This document shows, piece by piece, positions 51,926 through 60,686 of a DNA stretch of 64,000 nucleotides. The notes below the pieces were generated by a model. The model saw nothing but the letters and a program-made list of their open reading frames with translations, did no database searches and was not told the origin of the DNA. Both the position numbers and the translations under genes were made by a program. Position 1 is the first letter of the stretch, and the number at the start of each line of letters is the position of its first letter. This DNA comes from Rhizobium sp. AC27/96 (GTDB taxonomy: Bacteria; Pseudomonadota; Alphaproteobacteria; Rhizobiales; Rhizobiaceae): the NCBI RefSeq assembly GCF_001692325.1, contig NZ_LXKN01000046.1, positions 248,001-312,000 of the forward strand, written 5' to 3'.

Positions 51926-52630
51926 ATGAGCCAGACAAAGACGCTATCCGAGCCTTCGGACTTCTCCGACATCCGCGATTGGGTGTTCGATCTCGACAAC
52001 ACGCTCTATCCGCATCATGTCGATCTCTTCGCGCAGATCGACAAGAACATGACGGCCTATGTCTCGGCCCTGCTGCAGATGGAGCGTGAAGATGCCCGCA
52101 AGCTGCAGAAGCAATATTACCTCGAGCACGGCACGACCCTGCAGGGGCTGATGATCCATCACGGCATCGACCCCAATGAGTTCCTCGAAAAGGCGCATGC
52201 GATCGACTATTCGGCGCTGACGCCGCAGCCGGAACTGGCCGCCGCCATCAAGGCGCTGCCCGGACGCAAGTTCATCTTCACCAACGGCAGCGTCAAGCAT
52301 GCCGAGGCAACTGCCGGCGCACTCGGCATCCTCGACAATTTCGACGACATCTTCGATATCGTCGCCGCCGATTTCGTGCCGAAGCCGGCCGGCAGCACCT
52401 ATGACAAGTTCATGAGCCTCAATCGTGTGGATACGAAGAAGGCTGCCATGTTCGAGGACCTGCCGCGCAACCTCACCGTGCCCAAGGCGCTGGGCATGAA
52501 AACGGTGCTTCTCGTACCGCAAAACCTGGAGACCGCCATCGTCGAATGGTGGGAGCAGACGACCGGTGAGGACGATCATATAGACTACGTCACCGACGAT
52601 CTGACGGCCTTCCTCAAGGCACTGGCTTAA
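51926..52630 (+). CDS. HAD-family pyrimidine 5'-nucleotidase
   Basis: A 234-residue phosphatase of the HAD superfamily, Sdt1/PhoE-like pyrimidine 5'-nucleotidase group. Motif I is VFDLDNTLYP (nucleophile Asp), motif II FIFTNGS, motif III the Lys in VPKPAGSTYD, and motif IV MFEDLPRN. In rhizobia this gene lies regularly between argB and dapD, and it does so here apart from insertions. The start at 51926 has AAGGCGG upstream. Confidence 0.87.
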   Translation: MSQTKTLSEPSDFSDIRDWVFDLDNTLYPHHVDLFAQIDKNMTAYVSALLQMEREDARKLQKQYYLEHGTTLQGLMIHHGIDPNEFLEKAHAIDYSALTPQPELAAAIKALPGRKFIFTNGSVKHAEATAGALGILDNFDDIFDIVAADFVPKPAGSTYDKFMSLNRVDTKKAAMFEDLPRNLTVPKALGMKTVLLVPQNLETAIVEWWEQTTGEDDHIDYVTDDLTAFLKALA

Positions 52631-52743
52631 CCATTCATTAGGGTGGGGTTACGAAAGTTTCATCCGCCTTACAGAGGTTTAATTGGTCGTTTTCGACCAC
52701 CAGCCGTATCGTTTGACCATTCCTCGACACGAAAGGAAAAGCG

Positions 52744-53448
52744 ATGAACGGGAAAAAACTTCTTCTGACCGGGCTTTCCGCGACCCTTCTTCTGGGTGCT
52801 GTAGCACAGGTCGCACTTGCCGCTCCTCATGATGGCAATGATTGGGGCGGCCGTCACCACGGTCATCATCAGGGTCGCTGGCACAGGCCGCATTTTTCGC
52901 CTGAAGTCCTTTACGTGCGCATGCTGAAGGAATTCGGCAATCCCGGTGACACGAAGCTGACCAAGGACGAGGTCAAGGCCGGGGTCGACAAGATCTTCGA
53001 CCAGATCGACGTCAATCATGACGGCCAGATAACCCCCGGCGAATACAAGACCTATCGCCAGGCGCAGATCAAGCAGTGGAAGGCCGAGCACGCCAAGGCC
53101 GACGGCGATCAGGCTCAAAATGCCAAACCGCAAGCTGATCAGGCCCAAGGTGACCAGGCTCAGAATAGCCAGGCTCCGACCGCCGACCAATCCAAGGGCG
53201 ATCAGGCCCAGAATGACGACAACAAGGGTGATAACGGCAACCGCCATCACCGTCCGCATGGCCGCTTCGCGCACGAAGGCGGCTTCATGCGCGGCGCCAT
53301 GATCTTCCGCTTTGCCGATACCGACCAGAGCGGCCAGATCAGCAAGCAGGAAGCCGAAGACGCCATGAACAAGCTCTTCGATCGCCTGGACCGCAACCAC
53401 GATGGAGTGGTCAACCTGGACGACATGCCGGGCCGGCCGTTGCTCTAA
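52744..53448 (+). CDS. Secreted EF-hand calcium-binding protein
   Basis: A 234-residue exported protein with a signal peptide at 1-26 (GLSATLLLGAVAQVALA) and a His-rich segment (HHGHHQGRWHRPH). It has two EF-hand pairs. Clear loops are DVNHDGQITPGE (89-100), DTDQSGQISKQE (192-203) and DRNHDGVVNLDD (216-227); a degenerate one is at about 68-79. The pairs are joined by a linker of about 50 residues (120-167) rich in Asp, Gln, Ala and Asn with repeated GDQAQN-like units. It probably binds calcium in the periplasm; its partner is unknown. It is monocistronic, with a terminator at 53474-53508. Confidence 0.85.
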   Translation: MNGKKLLLTGLSATLLLGAVAQVALAAPHDGNDWGGRHHGHHQGRWHRPHFSPEVLYVRMLKEFGNPGDTKLTKDEVKAGVDKIFDQIDVNHDGQITPGEYKTYRQAQIKQWKAEHAKADGDQAQNAKPQADQAQGDQAQNSQAPTADQSKGDQAQNDDNKGDNGNRHHRPHGRFAHEGGFMRGAMIFRFADTDQSGQISKQEAEDAMNKLFDRLDRNHDGVVNLDDMPGRPLL

Positions 53449-53473
53449 ACCAAGCAACAGTCCCTGCCGATCA

Positions 53474-53508
53474 AAAGACCCGCCTTCGCGATGCGATGGC
53501 GGGTCTTT
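53474..53508 (+). terminator. Bidirectional terminator between EF-hand and LOG-family genes
   Basis: A perfect 11-bp stem (53474-53484 with 53498-53508) and 13-base loop are followed by CTTCG. T-richness on the plus side and A-richness on the other suit both convergent genes. Confidence 0.78.
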
Positions 53509-53514
53509 CTTCGT

Positions 53515-54387
53515 TTAGTGGCCGTTTTCGTGCTCGTAGAAATCCGTAACGATCTTCCAGGCGTCATCTGCGGTGTCGACGAAGCTGATCAGATTGACAT
53601 CGTCGGGCGCAATGGTGCCGAATTCGGCAAGCGCATCGAAATTGATGATGCTGCGCCAGAACTTCTCGCCGAAGAGGATCAGCGGCAGGCGCTCCATGCG
53701 GCCGGTCTGGATGAGCGTCAGGCATTCGAACAGCTCGTCGAGCGTGCCGAAGCCGCCCGGAAACACGGCAATCGCCTTGGCGCGCACCATGAAGTGCATC
53801 TTGCGGATCGCGAAATAGTGGAAATTGAAGCTGAGCTCCGGCGTAACGTAGACGTTCGGCGCCTGTTCGTGCGGCAGGACGATGTTGAGGCCGATCGAAG
53901 GCGCACCCTCTTCGGACGCGCCGCGATTGCCCGCTTCCATCACGCCCGGGCCACCGCCGGTGACCACGACATATTCATGGAAATCGAAGCCTGCCGAATA
54001 GCGCGAGCAAAGCCGGGCGAACTTGCGCGCTTCCTCGTAGTAGACTGATGCGGCCTCGAGATTGGCGCGCTGCACGTCGTTGCGCGCCGCCCAGGCATTG
54101 GTGCCGGGTGCGGGGATACGCGCACCGCCGAACATGACGACGGTCGACTTGATGCCGCGTTCGGTCAGGGACATTTCGGTCTTCAGCAATTCCAGCTGCA
54201 GGCGGATCGGCCGCAACTCCTCACGGCAGAGAAAATCCTCATCCGCATAGGCAAGCCTATAGGAAGGCGACATCGACTGCGGTGTGCGCGGCACGGATTC
54301 AGCTCGCTTCTTGTCCGCCGAACTCGTCTTCAAGGGGTCCCATACCCCATCCTTGCGCCGCAGCTTGCCGTTCTTCGCCTTGCTCAT
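53515..54387 (-). CDS. LOG-family protein (TIGR00730 type)
   Basis: A 290-residue protein of the lysine-decarboxylase-like LOG family, whose studied members are cytokinin or nucleotide phosphoribohydrolases. The signature is PGGFGTLDELFE (about 210-221), preceded by VTGGGPGVMEAGNRGA (about 142-157). About 80 residues precede the Rossmann core, more than in short plant-type LOG proteins, as in the longer bacterial group. It is likely a nucleoside-5'-monophosphate phosphoribohydrolase. The start follows AAAGG. Confidence 0.85.
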   Translation of the reverse strand: MSKAKNGKLRRKDGVWDPLKTSSADKKRAESVPRTPQSMSPSYRLAYADEDFLCREELRPIRLQLELLKTEMSLTERGIKSTVVMFGGARIPAPGTNAWAARNDVQRANLEAASVYYEEARKFARLCSRYSAGFDFHEYVVVTGGGPGVMEAGNRGASEEGAPSIGLNIVLPHEQAPNVYVTPELSFNFHYFAIRKMHFMVRAKAIAVFPGGFGTLDELFECLTLIQTGRMERLPLILFGEKFWRSIINFDALAEFGTIAPDDVNLISFVDTADDAWKIVTDFYEHENGH

Positions 54388-54599
54388 TTAATCTTGCCTT
54401 TCAAATCGATCATGCCGGCCGCTCTGCTTGTGGCAGTGACGGCCAAGCCCTTGCATATGTCCCTACAGCGGCCCGATGCCAAGCTCAATCGGCGCGGAAA
54501 AGACATTCCATTTTCGGCATCCATGCTATAGGACCAATCGACCCTCTCCGGACCCGCTGCCGGAAACCACGATAGCCACTGACGTTTTAAGGAATTCCC

Positions 54600-55457
54600 A
54601 TGAGCGCAACCGATCTCGCCTCTCTCGAAAAGACCATCGAGGCTGCCTTCGACAATCGCGACAATGTGAACACGTCGACGCGCGGCGAAGTTCGCGACGC
54701 CGTGGAACTGGCACTGAATCTGCTCGACGGCGGCAAGGTCCGCGTGGCCGAGCGTGGTTCGGACGGCAATTGGACTGTCAACCAGTGGCTCAAGAAAGCC
54801 GTGCTGCTTTCCTTCCGCCTGAACGACATGAAGATCGTCGAAGGCGGCTCCGGCGGTGCGACCTGGTGGGACAAGGTTCCTTCGAAATTCGAAGGCTGGG
54901 GCGAGAACCGTTTCCGTGAAGCCGGCTTCCGCGCCGTGCCGAACGCCGTCGTGCGTCATTCCGCCTATATCGCTCCGAACGCCATCCTGATGCCGTCCTT
55001 CGTCAATCTCGGCGCCTATGTCGGCGAAGGCACCATGGTCGACACCTGGGCGACCGTCGGCTCCTGCGCGCAGATCGGCAAGCATGTGCACCTGTCCGGC
55101 GGCGTCGGCATCGGCGGCGTGCTGGAGCCGATGCAGGCCGGCCCGACCATCATCGAGGACAATTGCTTCATCGGCGCCCGTTCCGAAGTCGTCGAAGGCT
55201 GCATCGTTCGCCAGGGCTCCGTGCTGGGCATGGGCGTTTTCATCGGCAAGTCCACCAAGATCGTCGACCGCGCCACCGGCGAGATCACCTATGGCGAAGT
55301 GCCGCCCTACTCTGTCGTCGTTGCCGGCTCGCTGCCGAACAGCAATTTGATGGCGAACGGCCAGCCGGCTCCCAGCCTTTATTGCGCCGTGATCGTCAAG
55401 CGTGTCGACGAACAGACCCGTTCCAAGACCGGCATCAACGAACTGCTGCGCGACTAA
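54600..55457 (+). CDS. dapD: Tetrahydrodipicolinate N-succinyltransferase
   Basis: Enzyme of the succinylase branch of lysine/diaminopimelate synthesis; 285 residues (E. coli 274). The left-handed beta-helix hexapeptide repeats run about 115-215 (VRHSAYIAPNAILMPSFVN, then GAYVGEGTMVDTWATVGSCA), and VEGCIVRQGSVLGMGVFIG is typical of DapD. The start has AAGGAATT upstream. dapE follows 155 bases downstream, so both steps of the branch are side by side. It supplies precursors for peptidoglycan and lysine. Confidence 0.95.
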   Translation: MSATDLASLEKTIEAAFDNRDNVNTSTRGEVRDAVELALNLLDGGKVRVAERGSDGNWTVNQWLKKAVLLSFRLNDMKIVEGGSGGATWWDKVPSKFEGWGENRFREAGFRAVPNAVVRHSAYIAPNAILMPSFVNLGAYVGEGTMVDTWATVGSCAQIGKHVHLSGGVGIGGVLEPMQAGPTIIEDNCFIGARSEVVEGCIVRQGSVLGMGVFIGKSTKIVDRATGEITYGEVPPYSVVVAGSLPNSNLMANGQPAPSLYCAVIVKRVDEQTRSKTGINELLRD

Positions 55458-55612
55458 ATCTGAATTCGGGAGCGTGGTGGCCACATCACGCTCCCCTTAT
55501 GCTTGCCGGGTGAGCATGCCCGTGCGATTGCTGGAATCGCTGCAAAGATTTTCGACTCATTGTCGATCCTTTGCCATCGCTTTGCCATTTCCCGCCGGAT
55601 AAGTTGCCTCCG

Positions 55613-56806
55613 ATGACCGTTACAAATCCCGTTACCAACCTGCAAACCCTGATCCGCTGCGCCTCCGTGACGCCGGCAGAAGGCGGCGCGCTGACTGCGC
55701 TTGCCGACATGCTGAGGCCGCTCGGCTTCAAGATCGAGCGCATGACGGCGAGTGAGCTGGGAACACCCGACATCGAGAACCTTTATGCGCGGCTCGGCAC
55801 CGAGGAGCCGCATCTGATGTTTGCCGGGCATACGGATGTCGTGCCGGTCGGCGACGCCGCCTCCTGGAGCCATCCGCCCTTTGCCGCCGACATCGCCGAT
55901 GGCGAGATGTTCGGCCGCGGCGCCGTCGACATGAAGGGCGGCATTGCCTGTTTCGCGGCGGCAGTGGCGCGCCATATCGAGAAGCATGGGCCGCCTGCCG
56001 GCTCGATCTCCTTCCTGATCACCGGCGACGAAGAGGGACCGGCGATCAACGGCACGGTGAAGCTGCTGCAATGGGCGGCCGAACGCGGTGAAAAATGGGA
56101 TGCGTCCCTCGTTGGCGAGCCGACCAACCCGGACCGCCTCGGCGACATGATCAAGATCGGCCGGCGTGGCTCGATCTCGGGCTTCATCACCGTTCACGGC
56201 GTTCAGGGCCATGCCGCCTATCCGCACCTCGCCGACAACCCCGTGCGCAGCATCATCAAGCTGACCGAAGCGCTGCTCGAGCGTCCCTTCGACGCCGGCA
56301 CGGATAATTTCCAGCCGTCGAACCTTGAGGTCACGAGCATCGACGTCGGCAATGCCGCCACCAACGTCATCGCCGCCAAGGCAACCGCCGCCTTCAACAT
56401 CCGCTTCAACGATACCTGGTCGGTCGACACGCTGAGAGCCGAAATCATCGCCCGCCTGGATGCCGCTGCGGCCGACCAGGCGCTGCGCCCGGGACGCCCG
56501 CCGACCAAATACGATATCGCCTGGTCGGATCGACCGAGCCAGGTTTTCCTGACGCGCAACAATGCCTTGATCGCCTCTCTGTCTTCCGCTGTCGAAAACG
56601 TTACGGGCCAAAGGCCGGCACTCTCGACGACCGGCGGCACATCGGATGCCCGCCACATCAAGGACTATTGCCCAGTCGTGGAATTCGGCCTTGTCGGCCA
56701 GACCATGCATATGATCGACGAACGCGTGGCACTCTCGGATCTCGAAACGCTGACCGAGATCTACCAGACCTTCATCCAGCGCTGGTTCGAGAATGCCGAC
56801 ATTTAA
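55613..56806 (+). CDS. dapE: Succinyl-diaminopimelate desuccinylase
   Basis: Zinc peptidase-like enzyme that removes succinate from N-succinyl-LL-diaminopimelate; 397 residues. The metal ligands lie in FAGHTDVVPVGD (His), GRGAVDMKGGIA (bridging Asp) and TGDEEGPAINGT (Glu pair with the catalytic base); a late His is in GLVGQTMHMID. The start at 55613 (MTVTNPVTN) gives the length usual for rhizobia, but its ribosome-binding site is weak; 14 upstream codons are open. It overlaps the next gene by 14 bases. Confidence 0.94.
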   Translation: MTVTNPVTNLQTLIRCASVTPAEGGALTALADMLRPLGFKIERMTASELGTPDIENLYARLGTEEPHLMFAGHTDVVPVGDAASWSHPPFAADIADGEMFGRGAVDMKGGIACFAAAVARHIEKHGPPAGSISFLITGDEEGPAINGTVKLLQWAAERGEKWDASLVGEPTNPDRLGDMIKIGRRGSISGFITVHGVQGHAAYPHLADNPVRSIIKLTEALLERPFDAGTDNFQPSNLEVTSIDVGNAATNVIAAKATAAFNIRFNDTWSVDTLRAEIIARLDAAAADQALRPGRPPTKYDIAWSDRPSQVFLTRNNALIASLSSAVENVTGQRPALSTTGGTSDARHIKDYCPVVEFGLVGQTMHMIDERVALSDLETLTEIYQTFIQRWFENADI

Positions 56807-57392
56807 GGAAGTCCAATATTATCTGTCCGGCCTCTGGCTGCTGATCCGGATGGATGCACGCGGGTTCCAGTATCTGGACATATCGGACCGCGGCATGATG
56901 CGCTCCTTCTGGGCCATCTTCTGGAGCCTGCCGCCGATCGGCATTTCATGGCTGTGGCTGCAGCAGGCCTATCTAAGCGCCATGCCACCGGAAACATCGA
57001 CCGGCCTCGCATTCTTCTTGCGCCTAGCGCTGGTCGAGGCGGCCAGCTGGCTGATGCCACCGATTCTCGCCGGCCTATTGCTTTTGCTCTTCCGCTTCGG
57101 CGATAAGTTTGCGCCGATCGTCACGACGATAAATTGGTTTTTCGTGCCGGCAAACTATCTGAATGCACTGCTGTTGGCATTGATCATCTTTGTCCCCGGC
57201 ACGACAGTTTTAGCTGGGTTCCTATCGCTGGCACTGGCCATGGCTACCATCTTTGCGCTGGCACGGGTTCTCAGGATGATCTGCGGCAACCATCCGCTTT
57301 TCATTGGCACGCTGACGCTGCTGCTGCTTATTCCGAACATGCTGCTGACGGATTTTCTGCAGCGTTTCCTTGGCATATATCCACCGGTCTGA
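56793..57392 (+). CDS. Conserved membrane protein coupled to dapE (possible YIP1-like)
   Basis: A 199-residue protein with about five membrane segments (around residues 37-57, 73-103, 118-140, 142-163, 172-190). The N-terminal soluble part reads KEVQYYLSGLWLLIRMDARGF. It resembles small YIP1-like membrane proteins but no motif gives a function. Its start lies inside dapE (14-base overlap), so it is translated with dapE; I recall a similar gene between dapE and truA in other rhizobia. It ends four bases before the convergent truA stop. Confidence 0.7.
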   Translation: MPTFKEVQYYLSGLWLLIRMDARGFQYLDISDRGMMRSFWAIFWSLPPIGISWLWLQQAYLSAMPPETSTGLAFFLRLALVEAASWLMPPILAGLLLLLFRFGDKFAPIVTTINWFFVPANYLNALLLALIIFVPGTTVLAGFLSLALAMATIFALARVLRMICGNHPLFIGTLTLLLLIPNMLLTDFLQRFLGIYPPV

Positions 57393-57396
57393 GCTT

Positions 57397-58194
57397 TCAG
57401 GAATCGTCGGATTCCTCATCCGGCGCCGGCATCTGAAGCGCCCCATCATCCGGATAGTCGACCTGCATGAAATAAAGCCCGTCCGGTGGGGCTACCGGGC
57501 CGCATGCCTTGCGGTCTCGCGCCTCAAGAGCGGCGCGCACGTCGTCGGGCGTCCACTTGCCCTCGCCGGCCAACTTCAGCGTTCCGGCGAATGAGCGGAT
57601 CTGATTGTGGAGGAAGCTCTGTGCTGTCGCGCGGATCTCGATCAACTCGCCGCTGCGCGTGACATCGAGCCTGTCGAGCGTACGCACCGGGCTGTTTGCC
57701 TGGCAATGCGCCGAGCGGAACGTCGTGAAATCGTGCCGGCCGACGAGCATCTGCGCAGCGGCATGCATGGCCTCGTGATCCATTTCCTTCGGCACCCACC
57801 AGGCGCGCCCGGCCTCCAGCGCCAGGGGCGCACGGCGGGTGATGATGCGATAGAGATAATGACGGCGGATGGCCGAAAAACGTGCATCAAAGCGAACGTC
57901 GACCTCTGTAACATCAAGAATGGCAACGCGCTCGCCCGCAAGCCTCAAATGCGCATTCACCGCCTTGCACAGGGTAAAGGGCTCCCACTCCCTGGCAAGG
58001 TCGGCATGCATGACCTGGCCCATGGCATGGACGCCGGAATCGGTGCGTCCCGCCCCACGGATGGAAACCGTCTCCCCCGTCAACGACAGGATGGCGCCTT
58101 CGATTGCGCCTTGTACCGAGCGACCATTGGTTTGACGCTGCCAGCCGACATAGGACGTGCCGTCATATTCGACGGTCATTCTGTAGCGCGGCAT
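57397..58194 (-). CDS. truA: tRNA pseudouridine(38-40) synthase
   Basis: Modifies U38-U40 in the anticodon arm of tRNAs; 265 residues. The catalytic Asp is in GAGRTDSGVHAMGQ (about 50-63); the N-terminal VEYDGTSYVGWQRQ and the HDFTTFR segment are diagnostic. The start at 58194 shares one base with the fmt stop (TGATG), so the two are coupled. A longer frame upstream is only fmt read in another frame. A short acidic tail (PAPDEESDDS) ends the protein. Confidence 0.94.
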   Translation of the reverse strand: MPRYRMTVEYDGTSYVGWQRQTNGRSVQGAIEGAILSLTGETVSIRGAGRTDSGVHAMGQVMHADLAREWEPFTLCKAVNAHLRLAGERVAILDVTEVDVRFDARFSAIRRHYLYRIITRRAPLALEAGRAWWVPKEMDHEAMHAAAQMLVGRHDFTTFRSAHCQANSPVRTLDRLDVTRSGELIEIRATAQSFLHNQIRSFAGTLKLAGEGKWTPDDVRAALEARDRKACGPVAPPDGLYFMQVDYPDDGALQMPAPDEESDDS

Positions 58195-59141
58195 CAGGCC
58201 TGCTCCGAAGCGAGCACGGTGCCCGGCGCAATCGGCGTGCCGCGCAGGAAATCGGCCGATGCCAGCAGCTTGCCGCCGGCCTTCTGCAGCTTCGTCAGCC
58301 TGACAGCACCTGAGGTGCAAGCAATGACGAGATCATCCGTCAGCACAGTGCCGGCAACTCCGCTGCCTTCGGCCAGTTCCGAGCCGAGCACCTTGATGCG
58401 CTCCGGCCGACCGGCAATCTCGGCCTCGAACCAGGCGCCGGGGAAAGGCGAGAGACCGCGGATATGATTGTGAACATCGGCCGAAGGCTTGTTGAAATCG
58501 ATGCGTGTTTCGCCCTTGTCGATCTTGGCGGCGTAGAGGACGCCGTCGGCCGGCTGGGCGGTCAGCGGCAGCTCATCATGCTCGAGCTTGTTCATGGCCT
58601 CGGCCATGGCCTTTGCGCCGACAAGCATCAACTTGTCGTGCAGCTCGCCCGCAGTCATGGTCTCGCCGATCTCGACTTCGCGCGTCAGCGCGACGGGGCC
58701 GGTGTCGAGGCCCTTATCCATCTTCATCACCATCATGCCGGTCTTGCTATCGCCGGCCATAATCGCCCGCTGGATGGGGGCGGCTCCGCGCCAGCGCGGC
58801 AGCAGCGAAGCATGTCCGTTATAGCAGCCGAGCCGGGTGCCGGTGAGGATCGCTTCCGGCAGCAGCAGCCCATAGGCCACGACCACGGCAACATCGGCAT
58901 CCAAATCGCGAAACCGCTGGCGCTCGTCTGGATCCTTGAAATTCACAGGCGTGAATACCGGCAGGCCGAGCAATTCGGCCGCCTGATGTACCGGCGATTT
59001 CTGCAGGTCCAGCCCGCGCCGCCCACCGGGGCGCGGCGGCTGCGTATAGACGGCGCGAACCCTGTGGCCCGCATCGATCAGCGACCGCAATGTCGGCACG
59101 GAGAATTCGGGCGTTCCCATGAAAATGATGTTGAGCGACAT
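58194..59141 (-). CDS. fmt: Methionyl-tRNA formyltransferase
   Basis: Formylates initiator Met-tRNA using 10-formyltetrahydrofolate; 315 residues. The N-terminus SLNIIFMGTPEFSVPTL and the catalytic segment YNGHASLLPRWRGAAPIQRA (Asn, His) are canonical; the catalytic Asp lies in TGMMVMKMDKGLDTGP. The start at 59141 agrees with other rhizobial enzymes; a further ATG at 59150 is in frame. In most genomes def lies directly upstream; here a toxin-antitoxin pair intervenes. Confidence 0.94.
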   Translation of the reverse strand: MSLNIIFMGTPEFSVPTLRSLIDAGHRVRAVYTQPPRPGGRRGLDLQKSPVHQAAELLGLPVFTPVNFKDPDERQRFRDLDADVAVVVAYGLLLPEAILTGTRLGCYNGHASLLPRWRGAAPIQRAIMAGDSKTGMMVMKMDKGLDTGPVALTREVEIGETMTAGELHDKLMLVGAKAMAEAMNKLEHDELPLTAQPADGVLYAAKIDKGETRIDFNKPSADVHNHIRGLSPFPGAWFEAEIAGRPERIKVLGSELAEGSGVAGTVLTDDLVIACTSGAVRLTKLQKAGGKLLASADFLRGTPIAPGTVLASEQA

Positions 59142-59217
59142 GCGATCCATCCGGCTGAGATATCAGGTTTCGTGTGACTGGCGCCGAAAACGCTGCGCGT
59201 TGTCAGGGGGCAACAGG

Positions 59218-59637
59218 TTAGCCGTCTTCAAACGGGTTTATGAGCTTGAGATCAAGCCCTTCGAAATCTTTTGTATTGCGCGTCGCCAATGTGGCGCCAT
59301 GCGCGAGACAGATGGCAGCGATCATGGCGTCCTTCGTTTCCATCCGCCGCCCCATTTTGTGCCGCAGGGCAGAAATTATTCCATACTGATGCGCCGCACT
59401 GCCTGAAAATCCAAGGGCGCGGCCGGTAAATTCGGCTTCTATCGCCTCCAATTGGGCAATCAACGCCGCCTTGCGTTTTCCCTCGGCCAATAGCTCCAGA
59501 CCGAAGCGAATCTCACCTATCGTAACCGTCGTCACGAAAATGGTCTCGGCGGCGAAACCATCGAGCCATGACAATATCCGATCGCTATACAACCGCCCTT
59601 GAAGTTCGGACACGACGTTGGTGTCGAGCACAATCAT
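59218..59637 (-). CDS. PIN-domain toxin (VapC/FitB type)
   Basis: A 139-residue PIN-domain ribonuclease, the toxin of a type II module. The acidic metal-binding residues are all present: Asp5 (MIVLDTNVVSE), Glu42 (GEIRFG), Asp103 (TKDAMIAAICLAHGATL) and Asp124 (TRNTKDFEGL). TTVTIGEIRFGLELL and INPFED are characteristic of the FitB branch. VapC/FitB toxins usually cut tRNA or rRNA. It lies 21 bases downstream of the antitoxin gene in the same unit and sits between def and fmt. Confidence 0.88.
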   Translation of the reverse strand: MIVLDTNVVSELQGRLYSDRILSWLDGFAAETIFVTTVTIGEIRFGLELLAEGKRKAALIAQLEAIEAEFTGRALGFSGSAAHQYGIISALRHKMGRRMETKDAMIAAICLAHGATLATRNTKDFEGLDLKLINPFEDG

Positions 59638-59658
59638 CCGAAGTATCCCAAGGAACGA

Positions 59659-59919
59659 TCACTCAAACCGCGGCGGTTCGCGATCAGATGCATGCCGGAA
59701 GGCGGCAATTGCATCGATCTCTTCTTCGCTCAGTTTGTCACCGCCGAGAATGGTTCTCAGCCGCTGCCCCGCGGAACTGTTGGAATCCTGCTGGCGTCCA
59801 AGCGACTGGCGCAACAGATCAATCGCCTCGTCGGATAGACTGCGGCCATGCCGATTGGCATTCGCCTGCAATTGCTTCTTCAGTGTGTCATCGATGCCGC
59901 GCAGCAAAAGATCGCTCAT
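59659..59919 (-). CDS. FitA-type ribbon-helix-helix antitoxin
   Basis: An 86-residue antitoxin. The N-terminal ribbon-helix-helix SDLLLRGIDDTLKKQLQANA then HGRSLSDEAIDLLRQSL (2-43) binds DNA; the acidic C-terminal part (LSEEEIDAIAAFRHA) should mask the toxin active site. The start at 59919 follows GGAGG by six bases; an ATG 12 bases upstream is less likely. It precedes the toxin gene. Two TGATATCA palindromes just upstream are the probable operator for autoregulation. Confidence 0.87.
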   Translation of the reverse strand: MSDLLLRGIDDTLKKQLQANANRHGRSLSDEAIDLLRQSLGRQQDSNSSAGQRLRTILGGDKLSEEEIDAIAAFRHASDREPPRFE

Positions 59920-59932
59920 CGGCGCCTCCATT

Positions 59933-59949
59933 TGATATCAATGATATCA
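59933..59949. promoter_or_regulatory. Toxin-antitoxin operator: two TGATATCA boxes
   Basis: Two identical 8-bp palindromes, TGATATCA, at 59933-59940 and 59942-59949, are spaced by one base and end 14 bases before the antitoxin start. FitAB of Neisseria binds TGCTATCA/TGATAGCA half-sites, to which these are close. This is the expected site for repression by the FitA-FitB complex. Confidence 0.65.
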
Positions 59950-59984
59950 TAGGCGCTGCAGCCCAATCTTTCAACGACTCGAGA

Positions 59985-60500
59985 TCAAAGAGCCTTGGCC
60001 TTGGCGGCCTTGGTGAACTTCTTGATCACCATCTCGCGCTTCAGGCGGGAGATATAGTCGATGAAGAGCACGCCGTTGAGATGGTCGATCTCGTGCTGTA
60101 CGCAGGTTGCGAGCAGGCCGTCGGCTTCGGTCAGCTGTTCCTTGCCATCGCGGTCGAGATGCTTGACGGTGACGCGTGCCGGGCGCTCCACTTCCGCATA
60201 ATAGTCGGGAATGGAAAGGCAGCCTTCCTCGTAGACCGAACGCTCCTCCGAAGAAGTGACGATTTCCGGGTTGATGAAAACCAGCGGCTTCTTTTCCTCG
60301 CCTTCGCGCGATACGTCGATGACAAGCATCCGGCGCGCAACGCCGATCTGGACGGCGGCGAGGCCAATGCCCGGCGCGTCGTACATGGTTTCCAGCATAT
60401 CGTCAGCGAGGCGCTGCGTTTCGGCATCGATGCGCTCGATCGGCTTGGAAGCCTGGCGGAGCAGCGGATCGGGTAAAATGATGAGTGGCTTGATCGTCAT
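59985..60500 (-). CDS. def: Peptide deformylase
   Basis: Removes the formyl group from nascent chains; metal enzyme of 171 residues. All three motifs are seen: GIGLAAVQIG (about 44-53), EGCLSIP with the metal-binding Cys (about 94), and QHEIDHLNG with two metal-binding His (136 and 140) and the catalytic Glu137. The start at 60500 (MTIKPLIILPD) follows GGGA. It is normally paired with fmt; here a FitAB-like pair lies between them. Confidence 0.95.
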   Translation of the reverse strand: MTIKPLIILPDPLLRQASKPIERIDAETQRLADDMLETMYDAPGIGLAAVQIGVARRMLVIDVSREGEEKKPLVFINPEIVTSSEERSVYEEGCLSIPDYYAEVERPARVTVKHLDRDGKEQLTEADGLLATCVQHEIDHLNGVLFIDYISRLKREMVIKKFTKAAKAKAL

Positions 60501-60686
60501 GACGTTTCCCATAACGCATCTTTTACCGCGATGGAATCGCCAAGATGGACGTATCGAGGTGTTTTTTCACCGACGACGCATCGGATCTGGCTAAGCGGCC
60601 GAAAAATCCTGTTCACGTTTTGATCTAGCTATTCACGATGTTTTTGTTATGGTGTCCGTAAGAATTCCACGAGCATACTCGGTTCC

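Noticed and set aside
53100..53225. Repeated units in the EF-hand gene as a possible CRISPR or tandem-repeat array
   Set aside because: The repeats are short, imperfect and in frame, encoding the GDQAQN-like linker; there are no spacers or cas genes.
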